From the NCBI GenBank assembly GCA_963970005.1, contig CAXAMN010018557.1, forward strand, positions 1 through 64,000: a stretch of DNA of 64,000 bases, read 5' to 3'. The position numbers and the translations under genes are program-made. This stretch comes from Durusdinium trenchii (taxonomy: Eukaryota; Sar; Dinophyceae; Suessiales; Symbiodiniaceae). A model generated the notes under the pieces. The model searched no databases, was not told where the DNA came from, and saw nothing but the letters and a program-made list of their open reading frames with translations. This document shows positions 19,292-32,109 of this stretch, piece by piece (the first letter of the stretch is position 1; each line of letters begins with the position of its first letter).

Positions 19292-21977
19292 ATGCTGAGC
19301 TCGCGCAGAATGAAAAAAGAGCGCGATCAAGACTTCTTCAATTTTGGGTGTCTGGCTTTCTTTACATTGGTGCATTGAATGCTTTAAATGTTTCAGGCTT
19401 CCGCAAAAAGACCCTTTAAAAACATTACAGTTTTAACTTCTAAGTTTTCTAACTAACGGGAAGCTTGGGAGTCTGGCTTGCACTGCGCACCATATTTTCT
19501 CTTGAATTGAATTGAAGATTGCTCCAGCCAGCGGTTCCAAACCAAGCATGGGAACCTCCAACCAGGCTGATTATTGCAGCCTTCCTGTTCTACGCAAACT
19601 TTGGAAAACGTGTTCTCGAGTGGGGGTTGCCTGTTTGTCGAGCGGGTGCTGCAAAATTATTCTTTGGACACAGGAAATTAAATTTCCCCTGTTGCCCTTC
19701 AATTGTCACATTCTCACAAAGTCCCGTCAAATGCCTTGAAGTTGGCTGGCGTTGTATGCCTCGCTTTGCACAATGACTTTGCCACAGCTGTTTTCTTAGA
19801 CCCTTGAGTAGGAAGCTTATAAGTTATTTTGAATTCTCGATTTTGCACCTAGAATGGTATCACTCAAGGAAGATGGCGCCAACCCTTCCACAGAGCAAAA
19901 AAAATTCCAAAATTCCAAAGAGCAATACTGATGCAAAGCAGTAGTCCACGGCAGCCATTTGATCATATAATGGTTGAAAATTGTGGAACTGCGCAGAAAC
20001 CGGAGGTATTGTGCGAAACCGAAACCAACTGTGACGTTTGGTGGCTGGGGGATCACAGCTGAGGGCTTTGCTGCCAATGTGTTCCGTCTTGTTCAAACCC
20101 GTGTGTCCCGATATGTCCCGATGTTTGACCCGCCAAAAACAACTATCTGGAGTTTAAAACGCATCCGGAATCGAGATTTTATACTGTATCAGTGGAACTT
20201 CTCCCCTGCGGAGTTCCCAACAGACCGCGATTCGGAGACAAAGTCTGAATCTGTCAAGTGTTGAATCGTGTCAATGAGACTCGAGCTTGACAAAGTGAGC
20301 AAGCAACATGTAGATAGCCCACTCGCAATTCATCGTTTTTGAGGCAGGACTGAAGAGGATTAAAAACACCCTTGCCTGTTCACATTTGGCCAACCCACTG
20401 TAGCTGTGAAGAGGATCTAAAGGTATAGCAAGATATAGCAGGTAGTATAGCAGGTATTTGCTGGTAGTGTTCCCAAAGACGCCAATAGATGAATCAAATC
20501 CTTGGTTTTTGGGTGGGCATTGAATCAAGTACGTATTTTGTATATATTTCTAATGGTTGTTTATTAGCCGGATTCAACGGTCCTGCAAAAGCATCTCACC
20601 AACGTTCATGACCATGAACCCATGGCGTACGACTCAATATGGCCCCATGGCCACATTTGCAAAAGCATATTCGCAAGCCCAAGGAACATTGAAGCAAAAG
20701 CAAACACATGTATTATTGAAAGATGTCAAACCGATCATGAACAACGACGAAGGTCTTCCTGCGCAAACACCCAAAGCTAGCTATTCACGTAGGTGGCACG
20801 AGTTGTGCGATGTATATGCCCATCTCAAAAGCGCTTCCTTTAAAGCATAGATCCCATGCTATCTCAATCCTGTTCACTTGCCTTTTGTAGACGAATCCTT
20901 GTAGCCACACCTGGTTCTGTTACATCCTCTTACTGAACCCAGTAGTAGACTGCACAAGGAGGTCCTCAACAGGGTAAGCTGGCAACAAACGCAAAGAAGG
21001 GGTTGCTGCTCTTTTGATCCATTGAGAGTTGGTGAATTCATGCCTTAAGGGTCTAGTCAAATCCAACCGACACCCTGCACTCCCTGAGGTCGGCTCTATG
21101 CTAAGGCCGCATGCAGCAGCTTCGCTGGGTTCTCAAGTGGGGTCGTAGGTCCCTAGTGGCTGTTGCTTATCTCAAAGAGCTGAGGGCACTTCCCAAGATG
21201 CTTTCATTCGTCAGAGAGGCTTTTCTATTGTGTATCGCATGGTCAAAGAACCAGATATGAGATATTATGAGATGGGTATGTTTTGGGCATTGATCACAAT
21301 AAAGCTTTGACATCAGGATACTAGATGATACAAGTTGTCCTCATAACTTCAACAGAAACAATCCTTGAAGGTTAAGCTCGAGGACAAGCCTTTACAAATG
21401 CGATCAAATCCGGGCTCAAGAGATCAGTGCACTCTGCAGACCGACCAGGTCAGTTCTGGCCTTCGCTGAGCGACTCTTCGGTCAGGACTGGAGATGGTGG
21501 AGTTGCGCAGCGGAGAGACATCCGGTCATGTCACTCCGACATCAACAAGCACAATATCAATGTTGGCTTTCAAACATCAATCAACAATCTGCAGCTGCGC
21601 AATATCAATGTGTTTTTTCAAGATTCAAAGTGTTTTAGTGTTTTGTTGGTTGTGAGCAAGTGCTGTGCTGAAGCTTTGTTTTGTGCGAACGTGGCCTGGA
21701 GTTGGCATGAAACGACGTGAAGCACCTGCAAGCTTCGCCTTTTTGTGGCCAGCGTACTTGTCCTATCTCTGGCCTTTGAGCCTTCCATGGTGGTGAAGAT
21801 TTTGATGGGAAGCACATTCTTGCAATTCAGGGAAGGAAGAAAAGGAAGAAAAGAAAAAGACAGTGAGGGAGGCAAGGAAGCGGTCACGAAGCATATCCTC
21901 AACATTCCTCAACGTGCTTTTGCCTATTTCTTCGCAATGGTAATTGCATTTTTGCAACTTGCATCTGCAAAGATCTA
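19292..21977. other. No supported gene
   Basis: Open frames such as 19974-20264 and 20557-20850 (both plus, under 100 codons) have no recognisable content. I see no RNA genes and no strong repeats until the minisatellite begins at 21978. Confidence 0.4.
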
Positions 21978-24900
21978 ATAGTAGCTCCTGGCATCGCTAC
22001 TAGGAACACGAAGATACTAGGGGCTCCTGGCATCGCTACTAGGAACAAGGACGCTACTAGGCGCTCCTGGCATGGCTGATAGGAGCAAGGACGCTACTAG
22101 GGGCTCCTGGCCTGACTACTAGGAGCAAGAACGCTACTAGGGGCTCCTGGCATCGCTACTAGGAGCAAGGACACTACTAGGGGCTCCGGCGTCGCTGCTA
22201 GGAGCAAGGACGCTACTAGGGGCTCCTGGCATCGCTACTAGGGGCAAGGGCACTACTAGGGGCTCGTGGCATCGCTACTAGGAGCAAGGACGCTGCTAGG
22301 GGCTGCTGGCATCGCTACTACTAGGAGCAAGGACGCTGCGAGGGGCTCCTGGCGTCGCTACTAGGAGCAAGAACGCTTCTAGGGGCTCCGGGCATCGCTC
22401 CTGGAGCAAGGACGCTACTGAGGGCTCCTGACATCGCTACTATAGGGGCAAGGACGCTAGGGGCTCCTGGCCTTACTACTAGGAGCAAGAACGCTACTAG
22501 GGGCTCCTGGCATCGCTACTAGGAGCAAGAACGCTACTAGCTGCTCCTGGCATCGCTACTAGGGGCAAGCGCGCTACTAGGGGCTCCTGGCCGTACTACT
22601 AGGAGCAAGAAGGCTACTAGGGGCTCCTGGCATCGCTACTAGGGGCAAGGACTCTACTGGGGGCTCCTGGCCTTACTACTAGGAGCAAGAAGGCTACTAG
22701 GGGCTCCTGGCATCGCTACTAGGGGCAAGGATGCTACTAGGGGCTCCTGGCCTTACTACTAGGAGCAAGAACGCTACTAGGCTCTCCTGGCATCGCTACT
22801 GGGGGCAAGGACGCAATTAGGGGCTCCTGGCCATACTACTAGGAGCAAGAATGCTACTGAGGTGCTCCTGGCATCGCTACTAAGGGCAAGGACGCTACTA
22901 GGTGCTCCTGGCCTTACTACTAGGAGCAAGAACGCTACTAGGGGCTCCTGGCATCGCTACTAGGGGCAAGCATGCAATTAGGGGCTCCTGACCATACTAC
23001 TAGGAGCAAGAATGCTACTGAGGGGCTCCTGGCATCGCTACTAGGGGCAAGGACGCTACTAGGGGCCTACTAGGGGCAAGGACGCAATTAGGGGCTCCTG
23101 GCCATACTACTAGGAGCAAGAATGCTACTGAGGGGCTCCTGGCATCGCTGCTAGGGGCAAGAACGCTACTAGGGCTTACTGCTGGGGCTCCTGGCATCGC
23201 TACTAGGGGCAAGGACGCTACTAGGGGCTCTTGGCCTAGGAGCCAGAACGCCCCTATTGGCTCCTGGCATCGCTACTAGGGGCAAGGACGCTACTAGGAT
23301 CTACTAGGGGCTCCTGGCCTTACTACTAGGAGCTAAGAATGCTACTAGGGGCTCCTGGCATCGCTACTGGGGGCGGACTCTACTGGGGGCTCCTGGCCTT
23401 ACTACTAGGAGCTAGAAGGCTACTAGGGGCTCCTGGCATCGCTACTAGGGGCAAGGACGCCACTAGGGGATCCTGGCCTTACTACTGGGGCTCCTGGCAT
23501 CGCTACTAGGGGCAAGGACGCTGCTAGGGGCTCCTGGCGTTACTACTGGGAGGAAGAAGGTTACTAGGGGCTCCTGGCATCGCTACTAGGGGCAAGGATG
23601 CTAGTAGGGGCTCCTGGCCTTACTACATGCTACTGAGGGGCTCCTGGCATCGCTACTAGGGGCAAGGATGCTACTCGGGATCCTGGCCTTACTACTGGGG
23701 CTCCTGGCAGGGGCAAGGACGCTACTAGGGGCTCCTGGCCTTACTACTAGGAGCAAGAAGGCTATTAGGGGCTCCTGCATCGGCAGTAGGGGCAAGGATG
23801 CTACTAGGGGCTCCTGGCCTTACTACTAGGAGCAAGAATGCTACTGAGGGGCTCCTGGCATCGTTAGTAGGGGCAAGGACGCTACTAGGGGCTCCTAGCC
23901 TTACTACTAGGAGCAAGAAGGCTACTAGGGGCTCCTGGCATCGCTACTAGGGGCAAGGATGCTAGTAGGGGCTCCTGGCCTAAAAGCAAGAATGCTACTG
24001 AGGGGCTCCTGGCATCGCTACTAGGGGCAAGGACGCTACTAGGGAATCCTGGCCTTACTACTGGGGCTCCTGGCATCGCTACTAGGGGCAAGGACGCTAC
24101 TAGGGGCCTGGCACTAGGAGCAAGAAGGCTACTAGGGGCTCCTGCCATCGCTACTAGGGGCAAGGANNNNNNNNNNCGCTACTAGGGGCTCCTGGCCTTA
24201 CTACTAGGAGCAAGAAGGCTACTTGGGGCTCCTGGCATCGCTACTAGGGGCAAGGATGCTGCTAGGGGCTCCTGGCCTTACTACTAGGAGCAAGAAGGCT
24301 ACTAGGGGCTCCTGGCATTGGTAGTGGGGGCAAGGATGCTACTAGGGGCTCCTGGCCTTACTACTAGGAGCAAGAATGCCTATGGCATCGCTACTAGGGG
24401 CAAGGACGCTACTAGGAACTACTAGGGGCTCCTGGCCTTACTACTAGGAGCAAGAAGGCTACTAGGGGCTCCTGGCATCGCTAGGGGCAAGGATGCTACT
24501 AGGGGCTCCTGGCCTTACTAGTAGGAGCAAGAATGCTACTGAGGGGCTCCTGGCATCGCTACTATAAGCAAGGACGCTACTAGGGGATCCTGGCCTTACT
24601 ACTGGGGCTCCTGGCATCGCTACTAGGGGCAAGGACGCTACTAGGATCTACTAGGGGCTCCTGGCCTTACTACTAGGAGCAAGAATGCTACTAGGAGCTC
24701 CTGGCATCGGGGCAAGGACGCTACTAGGATCTACTAGGGGCTCCTGGCCTTTCTACTAGGAGCAAGAAATCGCTACTAGGGGCAAGGATGCTACTAGGGG
24801 CTCCTGGCCTTACTACGAGGAGCAAGTATGCTACTGACGGGCTCCTGGCATCGCTACTAGGGGCAAGGATGCTACTAGGATCTACTAGGGGCTCCTGGCC

Positions 24901-25416
24901 TTACTACTAGGAGCAAGAAGGCTACTAGGGGCTCCTGGCATCGCTACTAGGGGCAAGGATGCTACTAGGGGCTCCTGGCCTTACTACTAGGAGCAAGAAT
25001 GCTACTGAGGGGCTCCTCGCATCGGATGCTACTAGGGGCTCCTGGCCTTACTACTAGGAGCAAGAATGCTACTGAGGGGCTCCTGGGCAAGGATGCTTGC
25101 GCGTGGGAACAATGCTGTTGAAAGTCTCTCTATCAGTGTGCCGGGTACACGTGTCGCAGCTTCCCATTCCCAGGGCTCCTGGCCTTACTACTAAAAGCAA
25201 GAATGCTACTGAGGGGCTCCTGGCATCGCTACTAGGGGCAAGGATGCTACTAGGGGCTCCTGGCCTTCCTACTAGGAGCAAGAATGCTACTGAGGGGCTC
25301 CTGGCATCGCTACTAGGGGCAAGGATGCTACTAGGGGCTCCTGGCCTTCCTACTAGGAGCAAGAATGCTACTAGGGGCTCCTGGCCTTCCTACTAGGAGC
25401 AAGAATGCTACTAGAG
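21978..25416 (+). repeat. 3.4-kb minisatellite of alternating 40-bp units
   Basis: About 85 units of 40 bp alternate between two types. Type A is GCTACTAGGGGCTCCTGGCA followed by TCGCTACTAGGGGCAAGGAC. Type B has CCTTACTACTAGGAGCAAGAA in the second half. Units are often truncated or fused, and single-base variants (AAGGACG/AAGGATG, AAGAACG/AAGAATG/AAGAAGG) are scattered through it. The array is broken by a 10-N gap at 24167-24176 and by about 75 bp of unrelated sequence at 25096-25171. Minus-strand frames through it translate as VVRPGAPSSVLAPSS-type repeats and are artefacts. Inverted copies occur at 54934-55350 and smaller relics at 62417-62521 and 63987-64000. Confidence 0.95.
24167..24176. 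other. Assembly gap (10 N)
   Basis: Ten unknown bases lie inside the minisatellite. The true array length is therefore uncertain, and a collapsed assembly is likely. Confidence 0.99.
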
Positions 25417-28400
25417 GCTTCGGATCCGATGTGACGCACAAACGCTTAGGTTCTGTTGGTTCACCATTTGGGTTTTGTTCCTTTCCATGTTATTCCTTCG
25501 CACTGTGTGCAGCGGATTCATATTTGGCATAGTTGAAGCTTGGCAACACCAAATTGTGATGGACCAATTCACACCGAATCCTGCAGGAGGCAGGATTGTT
25601 TGATGAGTTGGCATTATCCTCACCTCACTTACTTTGAACCTATCGTGCACGTGAGGACCCCCAGCTGCTGCAGACACAGGCAGAGAGGGCGCAACTGCTG
25701 AAATTGGACAACATGCAGAATGTGAAGGACATGACGTGATGGGCTGTTGAGACGTTGGTGGTTCAATGGCAGGGCAATGTAGCAATGTGAAACCGATCTG
25801 CAGCATGTCAGAACAACATGATTGGAGATTAAACTACAGTAGAATTGTGTTGCAATGTGTTGCAGGTGTTCCTTGCGTGCAAGGGAAAACAGCGCTACAA
25901 GACCAATGGCCTTTTTGCTGGGTGTCCAATGTCTACTCAGGTTCAGAGTGTCAAAGAGTCTATGCGGCACACGAGCAACGTCATGCTCGGATTTTAGTTT
26001 AAGCAAGGGGAGTGGTTGTTGTCAAACATTGGAATTAGCCAGGGAACAAAAATGCGATTGACAGGGACCCTCAAAAGTAAACCGATTGAGATTGATTCCA
26101 CCATTGACATATTTGTCGAGTGGGATACTGCAGAGTGTCCATGTATCAATGTATCGATTGGAAAGAGCAATCCCAAATCGATGACACCAACGTTGAGCAG
26201 ATCGCAAATGACCAAAGCAGCCGGTGCTCATCAGAAGCAGTTCCAAAACAACAGTTAGGATTTACAACTGATACCTTTTTCGTGTAGCAAAGTGTGCCAT
26301 GCCTGGGTCACTCAAGTAGGGTTAGAGTTGTCCTTTGTTGGAAGCTTCGAGACTATGATCGATTCAAGTTTGGTATCACATGATATGGAAGAAGGATGAA
26401 GAAGGATTACTTCAAACATAATATTATATATATGTATATATGTATATGTGTGTGTGTGTTTTTTTGAAGAGTTTCTTGGCCGCTCTCGGTGTTGGGTCGC
26501 ACGCATAAATATGTCCGCAGGGTGAGGATGCCACCTTGGCTGGGGACACCGTTTTACTGCCCTGAGCTTGGATAGACATGCTGTGAGTCAAAGCAAGCTT
26601 CCAAAAGCCACTTTAGAGAAGAGTCATCCATGTAGCCCATGCTGGGCATGGTTTTGAAGATACCATTGCAGCCACGACAGGAAACTGGTACGAGCATAAC
26701 GAGATGTGTTGCATTGCTGTGTGTTTGATCGCTCTTCTGCGGAGTTTACAGCAACAGGACATGCAACTCCAAGTCTGCAGGACTCGGTGACAACTGGTGT
26801 ACTATGTAAGTTTTGTGTCAAACAACCTTGGACAAAGCCAGTCATCCAGATGCTCGACCTTACCGGTCCCACTTCTTCCTTAGGATTGGGTTAGTCCCCA
26901 AGTTTCTTTGGTTGCAAAATATGTGTACATTACTGTATATACATGCCAAATATTGCCAAATATTTCATGTCAGATTATCACAGAGATTCTATCACCAGAA
27001 TCTGCCATACAACAACAATCCTTGTTGTAGGTGTTTGAACTTACTATTTGGTCAAGCGAGTTGCCCCCCATGTCGTTGGTTGTCGTGCCACCACAACAAC
27101 ATACCGTGTAGCGGGCAAGGTACTTGTTCCTGTTGATCCAAGCAGCGGTTCTTTTATATCCGCATCAAATGTGAAACCATATTGCATCCCAAAAGGATCC
27201 AGAAGGATTCTGTCCTTAAGTTTAATGGTAACACACCCCGGCCCCATCGAAGGAGTGTTGAAAACAGTTTATCACCAGCTGGCCGCATTAGCAAGGCCCG
27301 TAATCGTGGCCACGTGCGGAGCTTACTGCAGGCTGTATGAGTTGGTCAGTTCCAAATTGGATGGATTGCAGCAGACTTTTGCTTTGACACCAAAGAAGCA
27401 ACGCATGCTTGAGTACTGTATGTACTACACTTTGTTTGGTGCATGCAAAAGAACCATGGAAATTGTGGAACGAACCTGGTGCATCACATAACGGCCCAAT
27501 GCAAGCGTGGAGAAATGGCATGAAATGGCCCATATTTCCATACATAGGCAAACGTGTTTTGTATGAAGAGTAGAATGGAGTAGATGATGCACTGAAAATC
27601 CCATCTCAGGTCAGCGCTGATCCTGGCCTGCGGCATTGTGGCCCGAGTCCAAGGACACAAAGCCGAAGCCGAATGCAAGTTGAGCACATTGAGAGAATTG
27701 TGGTTGATTTGTTTGGATGTGTTCAATTGGTCATGTTCAAGTGCATCATTAATGCTTCTTGTCGAACCAATCGCCACTATTTTTTTTCTTGAGCGTACCT
27801 GGAGGATGCGGCCAGAGGCCGACGTAGACCGCATTTGGCACACGTAGACCACCTGAGGTTTGCTTGGTCACCTACCAACCAAAACCAGAATATTCCGCCG
27901 AAGAGCCCGGTCCACAGGGTGAGGGAGCGTTGTTGGATGGGGCTGATTGTTGTAATCTAGAATGAATGTATATGTAGATTGAATGTATTTATTTGATATC
28001 AGATATCATTTGTATTTCATAGATTGAGTGCATGTGATTATTCTCTTGGATGAAGTGTTCAATGATTGTTCTTAAAATCATTTACAAAAGCATACCTTCA
28101 ATTTTATACTGTAATGAATGAAGACAAATCCACTTGAGCGATTGGGCTATGTACTTTGGGCCCTTTCTGGTTCTTTGGCCAACATCGGTCTAAGAGAAAT
28201 TGCTGCTGTCCGGGTATCAATATGGAGAAGACAGGATCCCAAGAACCTCAATGAAAGCATTTACCTTCAACTTCCTTCTACTGTTGCATAATGTGGCATG
28301 TGAGGCAGGAAGCTTTGAGCTCGAATATGCAAGCTCACAGCCAATTCCTCCGGGAGAAGCACGGAGGCCTAGCATGAACCAGAGAGCAGCGCAAGCTTTT

Positions 28401-28479
28401 TTGCAGCTTCCCATTGCGTTTCTAGCATGGCTTCTCTCCAAACAGGGTTTTGATTGTTTTGACCACAAGGCAATTTAAT
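25417..28479. other. No supported gene
   Basis: The longest frames are 27048-27491 plus (147 codons) and 25411-25806 and 27484-27852 minus, none recognisable. A (TA)/(TG) microsatellite lies at about 26424-26460. Confidence 0.35.
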
Positions 28480-29400
28480 TGGGCTTGATATGAATGTGAA
28501 AAGTGTATATAGCTGAGCCTATCTGTGCTTGCTGTTGATGTGCGGCTTCGCAATGAAACAATGGATTTCTTTGCACTTCTACAAATCAACCTTTCCTTCA
28601 GACTCATTCAATGTCCAATTATATATATACATATGTCGATACAATTTATTCAGATTTCATCAGAATTCTAAGGCAAGCATGTGCATGCTAAACCAAACCC
28701 GAAAAAAAAAAATCATAGAAATACATATATATAATAAATATCCTAAAATATTCTATTTGATTCTATTTGATTTTCATTTGATATAATATATTTGATTGTT
28801 TAATATTAAAAATAATCTATTTATATATTTTAAATAAATTGGTTTTTATATTAATAATAATTCAATATTCTATTAAGGATATTTAATTTATAGATATATT
28901 TGTTTTTATGGAATTAAACTAATATATATTTTAGATATATATATATATCGATTATGATTTGATATATTAATATATATAAATTATAATATATATATTATAA
29001 AAATAATATTTTTTAAAAAAACTATTATTTTAATATGGTTAAGGATTTCGATTATATAAATGTATTTTATTATATTGCTATTATAAAATATATTTAATTA
29101 TTATTATGAATATGTTTTTTAAATTCTATAATAATATATATAATTTATGTTTAAAATTATTTTTAAATTATATTTTTTAAAATAATATTTGATTATTAAA
29201 TATTAAGTTATGATATAATAAATTTAAATATATTTATATATTTAATTTAAATATTATTATTAATTTAGATTCGTATAGCTATTTCTCTAGGATTTTTATA
29301 TTTATGAATAATTACGGTATATAAAAGATAATTTTTATAAGATTTTAATTGCATTTCTTTTCATTTATCGTTTATATTTGCCATTCTTACGTCTTTGTTA
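28480..29400. other. AT-rich island
   Basis: From about 28600 to 29400 the sequence is almost only A and T (TAATATAT, TTTAAAATT words), in contrast with the flanks. It has no coding capacity. Together with 30660-31140 and 37640-38150 it encloses the two LINE pieces. Confidence 0.85.
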
Positions 29401-29794
29401 TAGAAGGTCGTCTTGTGACTAGAATATTAAAATCATTTCCACGATATCTAGGATTGACACGAACATTAACGAGGTATGGGCGCTAGTTGGCTCCGACGAC
29501 ATGCAAGACCCATCTCGATGCCGGCACATTAAACGCAGTTTTAAGAGAACTTGAAGAAGAGCACTTATATATGGTTGCCCACAATACCGAAGCAAAGAAC
29601 TTTGACCTTCAATGGTTCCATTCAAAATGAAACAGATGATTATGGTTGACCTGCGCCACCGACCTGATTAGCGCTCCAAGCAACAGCCTATGCATTCATC
29701 ACCCTCTGAGGCTATCCGTATGTTCTGCTGGAATACATCCCAAGGTTTGCAATTGGATGAATGGATGACCTGGTGCTCTTCCTAACCGTTTGAG
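29401..29794. other. No supported gene
   Basis: This is moderately AT-rich spacer between the AT island and the LINE endonuclease remnant. It may contain decayed LINE 5' sequence, but I could not read any. Confidence 0.35.
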
Positions 29795-30620
29795 TTGATT
29801 CTGCTACAAGAGACCGGATGGACATTCAACAATCGCTGGACGGCACCTGGCTGATACATGATACGCAGCTATGCTTCTAGGGCTTCGACCCTTTGCATGG
29901 TTAGAATTGACCTTCTACGACCGGCTTATTGATTATAATTGACCTTATACCAGGCCGCCTCCAGCACATTAGATTGCACTTGACCCAATTTCATGATGGA
30001 TTTAATTTGTATCAATTTGCTTGGAATACCATTAAATCCAGAATAATTTTGATTCAGGACAGAACCAAAATTTTGAAGACTCTTAGAGATGCCATCCAAC
30101 ATGTACCCAGGAGCCACATATTATTGCTGGCAGATGATTACAACACATCTGTGATTGCAGCCCCACCAGCCATTGGTTCATATGATAACAAATTTGGCCA
30201 GGCGGCTCAGACCGATAGACATGAGTTTCAATCCCTAATTTAGGAGCTTAATCTCTTTACGCCCCATTGCCGGGGCAAATGGATTCCCATTTTTTGCCTA
30301 CGATACGCATTCGATACGTATCGATTTCATGTTTCTTCGATCCCATCAAATGCAATGAACCAAATATGAGGAAGGGTTCAAACGGCCACGCCACGAGACA
30401 TCATCCATTGGTCCTGACAGGATTGGCCGGAAACAACGAAAATAAAATTCGATTCATCGGTGAATACATCAGATAATAAAGATGGGGATCTTATGCAGAT
30501 ATTACAGATACTTGGCCGCCTAATCCTTCGTCAAGAAGATACCTCAATAATCATTTCTCTCTTAATTGTTTTGGTCGGGGTCATCATGCGTAAATCGGTC
30601 CTAAGATTAATGTTGTTCAT
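29795..30620 (+). pseudogene. LINE endonuclease remnant, plus strand
   Basis: The frame starting at 29801 reads LLQETGWTFNNRWTAPG, then TGA (29852-29854), then YMIRSYASRASTLCMVRIDL. The LQETGW block is the N-terminal signature of apurinic-type LINE endonucleases. A frameshift near 29925 leads to PGRLQHIRLHL and then SHILLLADDYNTS (29929-30243), matching the GRLLHMR and LIVLGDFN blocks of the minus-strand LINE; the catalytic GDFN is degraded to ADDYN. Downstream RHHPLVLTG (about 30395) matches HHHPLLVTL of the other copy. At about 30493-30530 LQILGRLILRQED matches its LLGMLARLTLRQED. The RT between these is deleted. The remnant points toward the larger LINE, tail to tail. Confidence 0.6.
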
Positions 30621-31239
30621 TTTGCATAGTGGCTTGTTAGATTTTCCATTTCCACATCCCTTTTAATAGATATTTTAAATATAATAAATGGATACCGCCA
30701 ATATAATTCCTATATCATTCGGTATAAAGATCTATTTAGGAAATAAATGGTCTCGATTTCCTAATCATCTCCATCGTTCTTAAGACGATCAACGTGCGTA
30801 CGATATAGAAAGAAATTACGAAAACGACGGCTCCAATAATGCAATAATCGGTTCTAATTACCCAATTCCAATAATAAGTTTCCATTTATCATATAAATAT
30901 TAAAACAATATATAAATTATATCGGAAAACATAATCGTTGTTTCTATTAATAATAATATTAAATTAAATTATATGCCGCACGAATACAAAATAACAATAT
31001 TAACGAAACATATAAAAAATACAACAACAAATAAATAATATATTTAAAAAAAATAAACCATATCATAGATCATACATAATAAAAATCTATAATATATTAT
31101 TCAGAATATATCTTATTTTAAACAATTCTTATTCATTCATTCACGACCGGCGGAGCGAATCCGCCCGTGTTGGGCGAGCAATCGACAGTGGTCTGTCAAT
31201 CGGCGGTCTCGAGGACAGCTAGCCCGGGCGGCTCTGGCA
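30621..31239. other. AT-rich island plus LINE 3' flank
   Basis: Bases 30660-31140 are strongly AT-rich and non-coding. From about 31140 the composition jumps to GC-rich sequence (CGACCGGCGGAGCG...), which is probably the 3' untranslated part of the minus-strand LINE that follows. Confidence 0.6.
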
Positions 31240-31243
31240 TCAT

Positions 31244-32105
31244 TCAAGCGCGAAAAAGTGGCACGAACGGGTTTGGTCGGGTGACCACTGTACGGTATGC
31301 ATCTGTCAAGTTGTCTGTCCGTGTCAGCCAAACAACGTAAATGTCTTCATCCATTGCTGTCAAGTGTGGGACAGAGATGGGTACTCGATCATCATCATAC
31401 AGAAATCTGCCGCCCCCGGTGTGGAGGAGGCATTGATAGTGGCCAGTGGTCGCTACATGGCCTCGGTGCAATGCAACTGCAACTACCTGATACTCAATCC
31501 AGTTGACCGTCCTTCCGGAGGAATGCATGAAGCACGGCATCATGACATGTTGTCGGTTCCAGCTTACCAAGGTCTTAGAACGAATGCCAAGTGCTGGAAA
31601 TCGGTTGATCTGCAAGCAAACTGTGGTAGCGGAGCCAACTAGCCCTAGGCAGTACGGGGGTTGGGTGTGCCACATGTGAACAAGTTCTTGCAGTGTGCAT
31701 CCGGCGGGCTTTTCTTCTCTCATGACGATAGGCGAGCAGGTCCAGCCCCAGTCCTCGATAGTGTCTTCAAAACGAGCCTCCCAGCGAGGTGCCTGCGAAG
31801 CCTTCTCAAAAAGCGGACGGTGCATAGTGAGCCTAAGTCATCCTAAGAATTCAGCCACACCGTGCTGAGCCCCCATGGCATGTGAAGCGAACCAGCCATC
31901 AAGCAACGTTCCCAAACAGCTGGGGTCAGTGAGCCACAGTGAACTGGGTCCCCGGTCCAGCAGCCGAATGAGTGGCTCCTTCCAAGTGCCAAACATCTCC
32001 CAAGAAAAGGTGTTGTCCATACAACAGGCCCAAAGTTCCCCGATCAAAGCGGTGATCATGAAGCAATCGTTGGCATCATTGCCCAGGCTCATCTCCAACA
32101 GCATG
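31244..32105 (-). pseudogene. Ubiquitin-specific protease (C19) domain of the LINE
   Basis: The Cys box reads LGNDANDCFMITALIGELW, with the catalytic Cys codon at 32063-32065, and a QHGVAEFL block like the QQDxxEFL box follows. A frameshift near 31830 moves to the next frame, where VCLQINRF matches the substrate-binding strand. EYQVVAVALHRGHVATTGHY then gives the His box, with its catalytic His codon at 31439-31441, and FLYDDDRV gives the Asp box. Cys, His and Asp are all present in the expected order and spacing for a roughly 270-residue USP core. Known USPs remove ubiquitin. In a retroelement this could protect its proteins from degradation, but that is inference. No ubiquitin-like partner was seen nearby. 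Confidence 0.8.
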
Positions 32106-32109
32106 GTCC

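Noticed and set aside
23015..25396. Minus-strand ORFs with VVRPGAPSSVLAPSS-type repeats
   Set aside because: They follow the 40-bp minisatellite; unit indels shift the frame often and there is no start or flanking coding context.
21978..25416. CRISPR-like array
   Set aside because: Units abut without unique spacers, variants are point changes and truncations, and the genome is eukaryotic.
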